Source: Cristatella mucedo
Lineage: Eukaryota; Bryozoa; Phylactolaemata; Cristatellidae
Assembly (NCBI GenBank): GCA_009760855.2
Contig: WPIO01000027.1
Span: 4,098,501 to 4,162,500, forward strand
Direction: 5' to 3'
Length of the DNA stretch: 64,000 nucleotides
Positions within the stretch are counted from its first letter, which is position 1, and each line of letters opens with the position of its first letter. A model generated the notes under the pieces. It was given only the letters and a program-made list of their open reading frames with translations. It made no database searches and had not been told where the DNA came from. The translations under genes were made by a program, and so were the position numbers. Shown here one piece after another: positions 45,810 to 59,224 of the stretch.

Positions 45810-45920
45810 GGGTACCCATACCCATACCCATACCCACGCCCATACCACCCCATACCCATGCGTGCTGACTGGGTGGGTGTGGGTGGTGTCTGTATCGTTA
45901 TGGGTGTGCATGGGTAATTA
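45810..45920. repeat. (ACCCAT)n / (TGGGTG)n simple repeat, inverted
   Basis: ACCCATACCCAT units to about 45860, then TGGGTGGGTGTGGGTGG to about 45920. A further 'gatgggtgggcatgggtggg' lies at 46298-46317. Confidence 0.9.
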
Positions 45921-46121
45921 TTGGCCTGCCTTACAAAAATTTCACATAAGGGCGCCTTTAGGAGATCAAACGCCCGAGTCTGCTCGTAGTTCTTTCGGAG
46001 TTGAAGGAGGAGTTTTTTCGCGAACTTTCGACCGAGTTTCGGTCGGGTCCACCAGATTCGCGAGTTAGATTGGGATCGGGACAAGGGCTTTCCAAGTTCA
46101 AATCGAAATTTCAAAATCACG

Positions 46122-46322
46122 ATGAACGTCGACGCAACCACGATCGAGCTCGAACTGAAGAAGCTGGTAGATGGCAAGACGCCTCCGTATTCGGTTCGAG
46201 ACAGTGTCTCTGGCAAGAACAAGGCGATCTGGGTACGGTGGGGTAATAAGTATGGTGTAGATATGCGTACGGGTGGTCCAGCAGCCAAACTTCTGGTCGA
46301 TGGGTGGGCATGGGTGGGCTAG
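46122..46322 (+). CDS. Unassigned 66-codon open frame
   Basis: MNVDATTIELELKKLVDGKT, then PPYSVRDSVSGKNKAIWVRW and GNKYGVDMRTGGPAAKLLVD. The lysine-rich amphipathic start and balanced composition look more protein-like than the other random frames here. The DNA from 45990 is CpG-rich, unlike its neighbours. It lies between TGGGTG-type repeats and immediately before a LINE-A copy. It could be a fragment of an element ORF, an exon of a gene retrocopy, or chance. No family recognised. Confidence 0.3.
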   Translation: MNVDATTIELELKKLVDGKTPPYSVRDSVSGKNKAIWVRWGNKYGVDMRTGGPAAKLLVDGWAWVG

Positions 46323-46384
46323 GCCGGCACGATTTAGCAATAGTTGCCCATGGGATACCGACCGTATGGTTTCTTTTGGGAAAA

Positions 46385-48006
46385 GGGGTCGTCCATAAGT
46401 CCTTCAAATCGGCAATCGCTAGACCCATACTTAAAAAGCTTGGATTAGATACAGAGCTCCTTGCAAACTATCGCCCAGTCTCCTTTCTTTCTTGTCAAAG
46501 ATTCTTGAAAGAATGGTTGCCAAGCAGCTGGCTGAACATATTGAAAAGAATGAAATGTCAGAAACTTTTCAATCGGGATTCAAGAGGCAGCAATCTACTG
46601 AAACTGCTCTCCTCCGTGTTATCAGTGACATTCTACGTGGCAACGACGACGGGAATTCACTGCCCTAGCTCTGCTAGATCTATCAACTGCCTTCGACACC
46701 ATTGATCACGATGTTCTACTTGAACGTTTGAGAACAACGATTGGTCTGGCAGACGAAGCACTGGCATGGTTTAAATCGTACTTGTCTGATCGTGTTCAAT
46801 CCGTGTCGTGTGGGGGGTCAGGTCTCGCACACGAGACGGGTCACCTGTGGAATCCCTCAAGGGTCTTTACTCGGTCCCTTGCTGTTCTCCGTTCATACTG
46901 AACTTCTGGGAAAAGTGATTAAGGTCCATGGAATAGGATATCTTTTTTATGCTGACTATAGTGAGCTGTATTTGTCATTCAAACCGTCGGAATCTGCTGC
47001 AGCAACTGTGAAACTGAATGCTTGCCTTGCCGACATTCAATCCTGGATGTCAGAAAACTTCCTAAAGTTAAATGATAACACAATCGAACTGCTGCTCATA
47101 GGACACCCTATGCGTATGGCTGGATTAAAAGGCTTTGCTCTCCTAATAGGTGATGCTGCTGTGCGAACCTTCACCGCGTGCTCGAAATTTAGGTGCCGCT
47201 TTCAACAGCTGCCGAAATTGTAAAAGCTTCATTCAGAAGACTGCTTCTACAGCTAGCCATCACGTCCGATCCCTATCCGAGATTAGGAGCAGTCTTCCAC
47301 AGAAGCTTGCAAAAAATTTAACTAGCTCCTTAGTTCTGTCTCGGCTTGATTATTGTAATTCCCTTTTGGCTGGGCTACCAAAGAAAGCAACTAGGCCACT
47401 GCAGCTGACTATGAATATGGCTGCAAGGCTAGTATTTAAGTCCCACAGGTTTGAGCACGTATCTCCTTTGCAAAAAGAGCTAGGATGGATGCCGGTTGAG
47501 CAAAGGATACAGAGCAAAGTTCTTACGCTGACCCACAAGGCCCGCCACGGCTTGGCTCCTCCGTACCTAGCTGAACTGCTGCATCAGTTTCAGCCTGTTC
47601 GCACCCTCAGGTCCTGTGTGGACAATAAATTAGCTGTTCCACTCCACCGCTTAAAGGCCGTTGGTGACAGAAACTTTAGCTATGCAGGTCCTAGGCTGTG
47701 GAACTCGCTTCCACATTTCTTACGCAACGACAACTACTCTCCTGCTGCCGACTATGGCTCATCCTTTTCAGCGGTCCTGAGCTGCTATTGCCATGCTACT
47801 CACTACCTCAACTGCTCTCCTGACTCTGCTATGCTTCCCACTTTCTCTTTGTTGCGTGAGACGAAGTCTGTTGGCTACCGAATGCGTACCGAAAGCCGCT
47901 TAGCCTTTGAGTTCGCTATACAAAACTCTCCTGCGTAACAGCCACGTGATCTTAAGGACTTTATGGAGTTACAGGCGGAGATATAAACAAACAAATACAA
48001 ACAAAT
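46385..48006 (+). mobile_element. LINE-A, longest copy (RT to 3' tail)
   Basis: In order, over several frames: HKSFKSAIARPILKKLGLD; KRQQSTETALLRVISDI across frames; DLSTAFDTIDHDVLLERL; LADEALAWFKS; CGIPQGSLLGPLLFSVHT; FYADYSELYLSF, where YADY replaces YADD; CLADIQSWMSENFLKLNDN; then 262 codons of post-RT region (47150-47938) with SRLDYCNSLLAGLPKKATRP and ELGWMPVEQRIQ. It ends 'cggagatataaacaaac'. At least three frame shifts, dead. Confidence 0.9.
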
Positions 48007-49199
48007 TATTTGCAGCAGCTCTATTGACACTGGCTTTAGCAGCAAATCTTGAAATCGTGACAAAACGTTCTGCGTTTTTCCCGTGCTTTAGATCCATTTT
48101 GATTTCGGCAAAATCTGTTATTACTCACAAATACGCTCAACTTCATTTGACTCGTAAGAGCCACCCTGTAACATCACGCTCGAAAATAATCCAAGTTTTA
48201 GGACTCATTTCAGAACGAATAAGTCCGTGGTAACCTAGTGTACAAGAAGCAGGCAGAATTTTCTTAGAGATAGCTAAGTTCACTGCTAAGACAAACAGTT
48301 ATTACTGGACCGCACTTGAATGTAGATGACGAACGGCACTTTACCTTAAGCAAGGTCACAATACATTCTGAAATGTGTGCATCTCAACGTGGCTGTTATA
48401 TTATGACAGTCCTTGAGATTATTGCCAGTACCTAAATCGTTAAGGCCACGACCGGATGTTTCATAATCTACGATTCGAAAGCATTCAAAGCGCAATTCAA
48501 TAGAATAACAGTCAGTTGTGCTTCGGGCTTTCGTCCAGTGAATTGTCCTTCAGGCTTTGAAGTTCGTGATGTGACCTCTGTTTATCTCTAAGCCTCCTCA
48601 TGGCTATCCGATGGACTGTACTACACAGACTCGTATAGCAAGGCCCATATATTAAGGATACGGACTCGTATACTAAGGTACATATACTTTTATTTCTGTC
48701 GTGCTTTTTTTCTGCCGGAATACCTGCCTATATCGGTGCTCTACCTAGTTAGACATTCTTCGAGAAGCCGGCTTCATCGATATTTGTCACTCATCGGTAA
48801 TCACTCGTACCTTTACCTGTGCCCTGTCTGTGGTAAAAGACGATTGTTCATAAGCTGCAACAGCACGTTTGTAGCAATTTGTCCACCTTGGAGTATTAGA
48901 ATGTCAGTGCGACAACGTCAGCTCATGAAGAGTAGTTGTGAGCTAACAATTGCATTTACAATTATAATTTCTAAATTTTCATATTTAACTCTTGCTCAAA
49001 TCTGTGAATATTTTCTACAGCCTTTCCTGTACCGTAACAATCGAAGGCGAGATGTGGGCGATGACAATGGGGGTGATGACAATGTGTCCCCCTACTCAGC
49101 CATGGGTGCATGAGTGCATGTGGTTGAACTCGGTGGGTGTGTGCACGTGAGTATGCGGTTACTTGTACTTGCACTCGTGCGTCAACATCTCACATGCCC
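48007..49199. other. No gene recognised
   Basis: Short open frames only (for example 48736-49113). No domain or repeat I can name. Confidence 0.4.
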
Positions 49200-49330
49200 T
49201 CGAGCCTGCCGCTGCTGCATCTTGCTGCTGCTGCATCTTGCTGCTGCTGCATCTTGCTACTGCTGCATCTTGCTGTTGCTGCATCTTGCTGCTGCGGCTT
49301 CTGCTGCTGCTTCTGCTGCTGCTGCTGAAT
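49200..49330. repeat. CTG-rich 15-bp imperfect repeat
   Basis: Units of 'catcttgctgctgctg' type repeated about six times, then CTG/CTT triplets. Ala/Leu/Cys runs in the three frames are composition artefacts. Confidence 0.9.
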
Positions 49331-51000
49331 CATCATGGCCCTTGATGCAACGGAATGCCATTACTGAAGGACCGTGAGGCCGTTGTATAAGCTCTGTAAA
49401 TGGAAGAGGACACCATTGAAGCCCTAAGGCTGCAGCAATGGGACGGTATGCATTTGTGTTGACAGCAGCACAGCAATAATGTCGACATCAGTGATCACTG
49501 TTTTAGCTTTCCGCTCTAGTCATTTAATCTGCTGACTCGCCTGGCTATTAGAAGACCGATTGCATTGAGCTAGTGCTGATGCACCGATTTTCCTCAGCCT
49601 TAAAACTGTTTAACATGAAAAGCTAGAGTCTGTCTATTCTAACATCAGCCTTTTGGACTCCATTTACGTGACTACCGAGTTCCGTCGCCGAAGAACCCCT
49701 CTCTTGAGCCCGTTCTCTTCTGGCACATCTCTGCTTAGGGTTTAACCAGAAACTTCTTGGTTCAGTGTGACGGATGCTGATGCCTGGCATGTAATTCCCG
49801 GTCTGTAGCGGCAGAATAATAATCGATGCGTCCTTAGGGCACGGGCTATTTCCACTATTCAATATCGCTTCGGAAGACAAATTATCAGCATTCGCATTCA
49901 CCGGCCACAATCGTAAGCTAATTTTTCAAATGGTATTCCTAACTAACTACATCGTGCGTGCACTTATTGCTTCAAATAAGCAATTCACTTACCGAGAGCC
50001 TCAGTTCGAAATGTGACGCACAGTTTAGGCGCCGTGCAAAGAAAGCACGCTAATGACGGCGACCGGCCTTGGGTATCATCAAACTTGCGCCGAGTGTTAC
50101 TCGACGCTAATTGCAAGACCGAAAGCCATCGAAGTGATTGGGCTGAGGCGGCAGACATGCTTGACATAATAACAGTGCCGTACGTCCCTCAGCGAGTTCT
50201 GTCCGAGCTTTCGTGGTGAGAGCGGTAGCAAGAGGTTCTCTAATTCTCAACAGTGCTGCGGCACATAACACGCGCGAATCAAAGTTGCTACTCTGTATTG
50301 CATTTGCTTCCAAGGCATTCTGCTTTTTGCGAAGTACTGCGAAAAGTTCTGTTAAATCTCGAGAGCAGTCTCGCGAGGTGAGCTAAGTGCTGCGTAGGAG
50401 TCGTTTGGGAGTGGTAGAGCCAAGACAGAGCGAGTGAGTCTGCACGAAGTGCTAATAGACCGGCGGCAGCGAGCGGTGGAGGCTCGACCCGAGCCTTCGT
50501 CGGCTGCGCACGGTCTGCGGCTTGGCCTGTAGCCAGTGGGCTGACGACGCCCGAGCCACTGGCGTAGTAATTAAATGCAGTTCACGTTGCCAGTCAAAGT
50601 CGCTTCCGGCAGCTGACTTGCTCACTGCGCCCGCCAGTACTGCAGGGGTGGGCTCCACCTCCTCCCGAACTCCCGATCCGCGTGTAATCCGCATCCATGC
50701 AAGCCTTCGATCCACATCCGAGCCTTGGCACGCGAAAAGCGACGGTCGGGAGTGCTGCTTAGTCACTCGAGCGGTAGCGGCTGTTGTGCTTGTTCAGGGT
50801 CAGGGCGGCGGCTTATAGCAAGCCAATTGTCTTTGAAACGCCGGATAGACCACGTTGAAGGATGCTTCGGCCCAGGCAAGAGCGGCTTTGAAGAACAGCG
50901 ATGATCGAGTTGGAGGGTGCCGAAAAATTCTCGCTAAAGCCTATTAACCGGGGCAGTCGCAGCAAGTCATCTGCAGCCGGTGTAAAACTCATCGGCACGT
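49331..51000. other. GC/CpG-rich stretch, no gene assigned
   Basis: From about 49980 to 50950 the sequence is CpG-rich, like the FoxQ2 promoter and unlike most of the right half. The longest frames (50522-50818 plus, 50452-50766 minus) overlap each other and show no domain. It might contain a promoter or a first exon of a gene whose remainder I cannot identify. Confidence 0.35.
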
Positions 51001-51009
51001 CCGGTCTGT

Positions 51010-51180
51010 CGTCTAATGCGAGGCTGCCATGTCACACTACCTCTGACTGAGCTTCGCTTGCTCTTTATAAAGCATCGAATCGATTTCAAAATCTTCAGTC
51101 TGGGTTACAGGTCGCTTCACTCGCTTACACGAGCCTACCTATCGGGCCTCATCGCTCCTTCAGTATGCTGCCCCGCCGCC
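51010..51180 (+). mobile_element. LINE-B post-RT scrap
   Basis: 'RIDFKIFSLGYRSLHSLTRA' followed by YLSGL, the LINE-B 'FKVLSLTFRSLHSLAPAYLSDL' block. Confidence 0.75.
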
Positions 51181-51217
51181 GAGCGTCAGCAACTAGCCAT
51201 CTCGCCGCCCCTCGAAT

Positions 51218-51830
51218 TAGGTTGAATGTGAGCAAGTCACGTCGGCGAGTGTCGTACTGTAGCGCTCCACCATGGGGCATCGGGTCGGAAAGGGGAAGGG
51301 GAGCAGCAGCGGCGAAGAAGATATTTTCGCTCTTATAGAATCGACGTCAATGTTCTCGAGGTTTGGCGATTCGCACGATTTTGGATACGGAGGAGGGCTC
51401 ACACTGTAGATTGAACAAGATCGGCATATGATCACATCAGAAGAGTTTGGAAATAGTAGGCGATGATTGCATACACGTGTTGGAGAATATTTAATCGAGT
51501 GTGCGACCCTTGTTTTGAGTGCACAAGAACCAGGAGAAAACAGTCAGTCAGTGCAAGAAATTCAGCACATAAGGCGTCATTTAGGTCTTCACAGTTATTG
51601 CTTAAATCACCCATAACGAAAAAATATCGATTTCTTGCAAACAGAATCGAAACAGGATAAGAGAAATCTGTGATAAAGGAAGACTTGGTACCTGGTGGGC
51701 TGTAGATAACTGCCACCATTTGCAGCGTGTTGTCGAGGGTACTTAAAACAAGAGGTTCGAAAGACTGCTTCGAGGGGACTGCAAACGTAAATGTTATTGA
51801 GCGGGGAGCGGACGACACTGGCGACCCCTC
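51218..51830 (-). mobile_element. LINE endonuclease-domain fragment
   Basis: The minus strand at 51432-51818 encodes MVAVIYSPPGTKSSFITDFS, then FFVMGDLSNNCEDLNDALCA and a degenerate histidine region. These are equivalent to the CR1/L2 AP-endonuclease (VVAVYRPPG..., GDFNIH...). The lower part (51218-51432) may be the following linker (IICRSCSIYSVSPP). No RT is attached. Confidence 0.75.
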
Positions 51831-51904
51831 CTCCAGTAGTAGTGTAGTTCAGTTCAGTTGCAGTTGTTCAGAAGTAGAACAGTTCAGTAGTGTAATCCAG
51901 TTGT

Positions 51905-51990
51905 AGTGAGCTAGTTGGAAAGTGCCTAGGGGGAGAGATCAAGCTCTCCAATGCCACTATACAAACGACATATGTGTATTATAATCAATA
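51905..51990 (+). mobile_element. LINE/SINE shared 3' tail fragment
   Basis: 'aaagtgcctagggggagaga', 'tcaagctctccaatgccact' and 'atacaaac' match the common tail of LINE-B and SINE-A. Confidence 0.5.
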
Positions 51991-53039
51991 TTAATGCCAA
52001 GAAAAGGCTAGCTGTTGCACTCCGGTAGCCAAAAACAAACCGAGGTAGGCGATGAAATCAGTGAGTGGGTATTAAATGCCAGCATGTAGCAACGGCAGGT
52101 CGCTTTCAAGTGCCTCCGCTGTATCCATTGTGATTTAAAAGTGATTCTAGATGATAAATGTCTATAAAATACTGAATGCAACTTTTCTATAACTGAATAG
52201 CGTCTTAGGGTGCCTTTTGAATGTGCATTTTAGTTGGACAAGTTTTGCTATATCTGTCACTAACGTCCTGGAGTATCAATTAACATGTATAGTAATATTC
52301 ATCAAGCAGAAATAAAAAATGAAGTGATTTGAAAGCAAATTAAACTGGCACTTCAAATTTCAAGTTTATCCGTGAAGCATTGACCGAGTTATTGAATTTA
52401 CGAGGCTCAAGGCTGAAGTGCATATGAAGTTGTTCGAAAGTCACAAGTATATACTTTAACAAGCTGCAGATATGTACATCAATGTACCAAGGCTCAAAAC
52501 GTTGTAACATAAGTCGCAAAGTAGATCGGTAATTTGTTCTTAATATTTGCCTCTGGTTTATTTCCGGATTAGGAAAGGCTTGCGTACTAGCTTTTCCTTA
52601 TATGTGGGAATCGTTAAAAGGTCCGATCCTGTTCCAATATCTTCGTCTTATGAAAAGTATCCTAAGAAAAATATTCGACCGGTGGACAAACTCCATTCAG
52701 TAATCGTTCAGAATTTACCCTAAAATGTTACATTTATACCTGCAACTTTAAGCATGTATGCCTACGATTACGGCGGCCAACCAGGTTGTGACATCAGCAG
52801 TCCAGTGTAATGCTGCTTCTGCAGCTACACAAAAAGTTTTGGCTCTATAAAATCACGCTTTCTCAAAAAGCCACTGATTCATTGCTATATTGTACGGGCA
52901 CTCTTAAAGGCCTCTGTATTCTGTTTCTGCCGCATACAGTGAAACGCATAAAAATAAATATAATAAAAACAAGAAAATTGCTCGGCACTCTAAAAGAAAT
53001 ATATCTCTTTCTAGGCACTTAAAATACGCTGTTAAAAAA
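51991..53039. other. AT-rich, no gene recognised
   Basis: No coding signal or named repeat. Confidence 0.45.
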
Positions 53040-53186
53040 GCTTGTAATGCAACGGTATCTCCGTCTGTAACTCCAAAGAGTCATAAGGACTGATTAGATG
53101 TTACGCATCAGGGTTTTTTCTAGCGCACTCAAAGCCTTTGCGGCTTCTTTACGCATACGGTAATCAACGGACGCCATCTCACACAA
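53040..53186 (-). mobile_element. LINE-A 3' end, left part of split copy
   Basis: 'gtatctccgtctgtaactcc', 'gcgcactcaaagcctttgcg' and 'ccatctcacacaaaaaagag' are the antisense LINE-A terminus. It continues at 53700 after an inserted LINE-B. Confidence 0.75.
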
Positions 53187-53699
53187 AAAAGAGTCGCTCA
53201 CTTTTAGGTCACTTCATTCTTTGGCTCCAGCCTATCTTTCAGATCTACTCCCCCACAAGGCCAAGCATTGCTCCACCCGTTTTTCGGAATCCAACAGTTT
53301 ACCAATACCTCGTAAAAACCTCAAATCTTTTGGAGACCGTGCATTTAGTTCGTATGCTCCCAAAGCCTGGAACTCCCTCCCGACTTGCGTCGCAACATCC
53401 CCGAACTTGACCACATTTAAAAAGAACTTAAAACACACCTATTTAGGACAGCATTTAGTGGGTCCTTTGATTCGTCCTTCATGTGCTTATGCGTACTGAC
53501 ACTGTGCATGCTGCCACTAACCACATTTGCATGCTGACCCTGTGCATGTCACCCCTAACCATATTATTCATGTTGTTCATCAAGCATGATATTACTCACC
53601 ATTCAATCTCGCTTCCCTTTGCAGCAAATGTGAAGTGCCTAGACAGATATTGAGTTCTCTGAGGGCGCTTTATCACGTGCATTGTTATTATTATTATTA
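53187..53699 (+). mobile_element. LINE-B inserted into LINE-A
   Basis: From 'tcgctcacttttaggtcact' through MAPAYLSDLLPHKAKHCSTR, SNSLPIPRKNLKSFGDRAFS, YAPKAWNSLPTCVATSPNLT and FKKNLK to the ATT tail at about 53698. One of the better-preserved LINE-B 3' segments. It lies between two collinear pieces of an antisense LINE-A. Confidence 0.85.
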
Positions 53700-53885
53700 A
53701 ACGTAGTTGGGTCAGGAAGGCTGTTGAGATAGTGAGTAGCGTGGAAGTAGCCGCTCAGGGCGGCTGGAAAGATGGGCTAACAATTGGCATCAGGAGAGTA
53801 GCAGCCGTTTCGTAAGAATTGTAGGTGTGAGTTGCACAGTCTTAGACAAGCAGAGCACAAGCTCCTGTCGCCAACGGTCATGATA
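53700..53885 (-). mobile_element. LINE-A, right part of split copy
   Basis: 'gttgagatagtgagtagcgt', 'ggaagtagccgctcaggg', 'gagttgcacagtcttagac' and 'ctcctgtcgccaacggtc' continue the antisense LINE-A interrupted at 53186. Confidence 0.7.
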
Positions 53886-54199
53886 CTTTGATAATTGGGT
53901 AGCAATGGTATTAGCTGCGTCAGCACGCATAAACACACACATGAAGCTCAAATTGACGGAGGAGATGCTGTCGTGGAACAGCGGTGGGGCTTCTGCTGAT
54001 TTTACACCAAGCCGTCAAACCGGTCGACGTCGCGACGTCGGTCGTTAGTGAGCTCCGTGAGGTCGTTAATAAGCTTTGAATCCTTACAAGGGTGGAGGAC
54101 GAGCTCTCCATTAGAGGATTCGAGGCTAGGTAGAGGCGCTGCTAGAGGACTTGAGTCAGAGGGGTGGGTGGCGAGTTGCTAATTGTACTTAACAACTAA
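53886..54199. other. No gene recognised
   Basis: Nothing I can name. Confidence 0.4.
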
Positions 54200-54480
54200 G
54201 CCTGCCTAGAACGCGCATTTCGGATAGGTAGGCGAGAGCAAGCAAGAGAATGAAAAGACCTTAAGGTGAGTGACATAAACTTGAAGTTAATACGCTCCTC
54301 GATGAGAAGTTGCTTAATATGGCAGTTGAGCCATTCTAGACCAATCAGTCTCGCTGAAGAGCTTTGCATCAACGTTATGCGTCGTATTGTTCAGGTGCAA
54401 GTAAATGAAGACTTGCAAGTAGAGAGTTGGAGGCGTTTTCACGAGATGTCAGGAATGCATAGACAAGATGGCTGAGGCAT
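54200..54480 (-). mobile_element. LINE-B post-RT scrap
   Basis: 'ggtaggcgagagcaagcaag', 'agaatgaaaagaccttaagg' and 'cttgaagttaatacgctcct' follow LINE-B in reverse (LSYLAP..., FxKVLSL...). Confidence 0.6.
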
Positions 54481-55975
<1,495 letters not shown>

Positions 55976-57189
55976 AGAGAAGCCTGCGTCGCTTGAGGAG
56001 CGCCAGGGATTGCAACCCCAATAAATTGCAGTATCAGTATCTTTCTTTATATTGCTGTCCTATTGCTGAACTGCAAATTAACGGGCAACGTACCCTACTT
56101 GGATATATTTGGATTGTAGGCAGGTAGCCGGCTGTTACGGGCTTCATCGTGACGGCTACTATGCGATGATCTGATCATTTATGCACGACCTGACTGCGTG
56201 ACTAAGGTCGAAGTCCAGCGAAAGAACAATTTGGAATTGGACTTTCGCATCCCATGCAAAAGCTAGAGAGAGCTGCTTGCTGAGCAAAGTTTAAGGGCTT
56301 TTCATTTTTTGAGCGCCACGCAGTTTTCCCATTACGTAAGGTAAGATTTTTTGTCATTGTTCAATAAAAGAAGTTTTAGCGGCCACCCAAGCCTTGCCAT
56401 CCAATCATTTGCATTGCAAGCTGCCAGTGCGGAGGTATTGATGGTAGTCTGACGTAATTGAGGGCAGAGAAGGATTCAAGCAGAGACAGAGTTGAATGTC
56501 AGCTAAATAAAAAGGAAGCTAAAATTTTGAAGACCTTTGAATAGTGGATTCTGCCAAGCCCTGATGCAAAATTTAACTAGCGAACTCGTAAGATGGGATT
56601 CAAAATATTATTTATCTACACAACAAAAGAGGTTTTGAGTTACCGGCAGAATAATCTGTTACAATTTCTAGAATGCAGAGTGATACAGAGAGAGACAGAG
56701 CCGGACAGTGGACTGACTTCCAGGTAGAGAAGACTGCGAAAAAAGGAAGCAGGGGTGACAGTTAGAGGGGGGAGAGAGGGAGGGAGAGAGAAGAAGCGGG
56801 GTAAAGAGTGAGAAAATTGAAGCACTCCGTCACAGAATATAGATTTCATTGCGTAAGATATATCTTGCGTACTCGTTATATTATTCACAGCCTACAGGCC
56901 TCACGTGACCTTTGGGTGATGCGACAATCAATTTTGCTGCATATTAACAATCTGCTTGTCGCTGCATAGTGCATACTTATTCCGATGCTTCGAGAAGCAT
57001 TATGCATATCAAAACTATGTAATGGTGTGCTCGCACCTCACGACCAAGGATGTGGGCTCGAGCTTTGCAGCAGGCATTTCTATAACAACATATTTCCTGC
57101 TGCAAGAAGACTAAGTATATATTTATAGAATATAAAATAAAATTAATTTTTATTATATATGTGCCCTAATAGAACTGAATCTCTATCCA
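55976..57189. other. No gene recognised
   Basis: A weak SINE-like head ('gtgctcgcacctcacgacca') lies at 57025-57120. No coding signal. Confidence 0.4.
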
Positions 57190-57345
57190 GGTGCTTTACG
57201 AGCTGGTTTGGTCTAGCGGTTAAGGTGCTCGCCCCGACCAAGGTCTGACTGAGGTCGTGGGCTCGAGCCCCGAGGTATATGTGAAGCGCCTGAATAGAGA
57301 CTAAGTTCTCTTGGGGCGCTATATAAATAAATTATATAAAATGAA
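57190..57345 (+). mobile_element. SINE-A, nearly complete
   Basis: A-box 'ggtctagcggttaaggtgct', 'cgccccgaccaaggtctgac', B-box 'gtgggctcgagccccgagg', tail 'gcctgaatagagactaagtt', 'ctcttggggcgctatataaa'. The copies at 23105 and 62556 are its closest relatives in the window. Confidence 0.92.
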
Positions 57346-58194
57346 TTATATATTTACATTTACCACCGGACTCAAGAAAGGATCGGAAAACCGAAAACAG
57401 CTATATCAGTTACCCGAGATACCTCTTTAAAATGGTTGCAAATCCGCGTGAGCTTTCTATATTTTTCGATACTGTGATATACATGATTAAACAATTTTTA
57501 CACATTCGCTAATTTCTTTAATTTTGATTTGCAAATATGCACTACCCTTAGGAAAAACGTAAACAAGATAAAAGCAATGCTCGTGGACTACTTCGCAGCT
57601 TCAAATGCAGAAATCAGCGCTGGCCCGGGTGGCGAAATATTGCGTTTAAGGTGGATGCTAGTACGGGTGCTAAATAACGTGCTTGTATCCCCTACAATTT
57701 TTTGTTGCGCTTGTCGCCACAGATGAGCACCTTTACCTCGGTCATCAAAGGCGGTCATCAAAGGCGAGCACCCTAACCCTTTGGTCAAACCAGGAGGACT
57801 AAAAACTTCTAATGCCCATCTGCTTGCCGTTAATTAAATCATAGATCAATATGGCTCTTTCGAGTGATCCGATAAGGTTCTTCTGGTGACAATCACTTAA
57901 CTTTGCCTTAGCCACTGTTCTGATTCAGTAGTTCGGTAGATGAGACAATTATTTTGACGGCGTGCAATGTGTTTTTAGTAAGCAGGTTCACAAATTATTG
58001 ATTTGCTGAGTTAACAGCCTCGGCTGTGTAGCGATAGAGGACCAGCAGCAGCTTGTACAGCGGTTGCAAGTGGCATTACAAAATTAGAAGTTGCCAAACG
58101 TGAGCCATGACCAATGAAGTGCCCGTTACCCCGAAGCTACATTGTATTCGCCAAACCACTGTAACCAACGTGACATATTCTTTATATATTGTGA
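57346..58194. other. No gene recognised
   Basis: No named element or gene. Confidence 0.4.
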
Positions 58195-58380
58195 GCAGTA
58201 ATGACTCACTAGGTAATGTGGATGGTTTTCACGACCTCGGCGCCGAGGTCGCAGGTTCGAATCCTTCGGAGGGCGATCCGTTATCGCCGCTGCAAGCTGT
58301 GGTGATAGCCAAAAAGGCTCTTCTGTCGCTATATAAAAAAGAGGCTGTTGAATCAGCTAGTATTTGTTTACAACATTGTC
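58195..58380 (+). mobile_element. SINE-B copy
   Basis: 'ctcactaggtaatgtggatg', B-box 'gtcgcaggttcgaatccttc', 'cgctgcaagctgtggtgata', tail 'gaggctgttgaatcagctag'. Well preserved. Confidence 0.87.
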
Positions 58381-59224
58381 GACAAACGTGATGACCCGCG
58401 ACGCTGTCATGTTGGGATTTGCACGTCCACTTGAGCCACCAGAAGTCACCGTAGGTCACACAATTGGCGCGTTACTCTTTTGCTTGCCATAGGGATAAAA
58501 ATAATATTGACGATCCCATCTCTGTTGCACTGTGCTGTACCACTAGTGAATCAATGGTGTCAATATGGCAGCCGGCAGAGATCAGGGAGCAAATAACTTC
58601 TTGCTTGAAACTGCCGACAACTCTCTCATCTTCTTCGAAGAATACACCTATTTCACTTCATCCTCATTTTCTCCACGACGACACGTCTACGCTATTTTCA
58701 CCCTCAATGCATGTATTATCGGGTCTGTAACCTCACTTAGCGTGAGACATTTTTTGAAAGCATGCACCCAATTATTGCCGCCGTAGAATCTATAATAATA
58801 AATGCAATTACGTCATTGGTTTGCAAGCCAATTTTGACACATCCGATTAATGTACTGAAATATACTAAGCAAATCTCCTAACATATGCCAAGCTTATTAA
58901 AAACCGATCCACAACTAGATACGGAGGACCGGGCTAAATAGCCTGCATGAGAAAATGCCTGTACCATTTCCATAACTTGCACAGAGCACCTGCAATTTAT
59001 TAAAAATGGCTCTTTAATGATAAGGTTTTAATTATTCTTTTAATCCGTACACCTCCTGTACTTCCATCGCGTAATCCGGTGATGATGGCGTCACTTTTTC
59101 ATAGAACGGCTTGGCCTATAACAAAGACTTTACCTGACCCATTAGCAAACCTCCCCTAGTGCAGATTTTACACCGACTCGAACCAGAGATCCCACTCTGT
59201 AGTCGTTTGTTTGTAACTGTTACA
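58381..59224. other. No gene recognised
   Basis: Nothing I can name. Confidence 0.4.

Noticed and set aside
46117-46428. Minus-strand 103-codon frame opposite the 66-codon islet frame
   Set aside because: It crosses the TGGGTG repeat and the LINE-A boundary, so it is a chimera of unrelated sequence.
49114-49377. Poly-Ala/Leu/Cys coding sequence
   Set aside because: It derives from a CTG-rich imperfect repeat open in all three frames.
50522-50818. 98-codon frame in the CpG-rich stretch as a gene
   Set aside because: Overlapped by an equally long minus-strand frame, with no domain, typical of GC-rich non-coding DNA.
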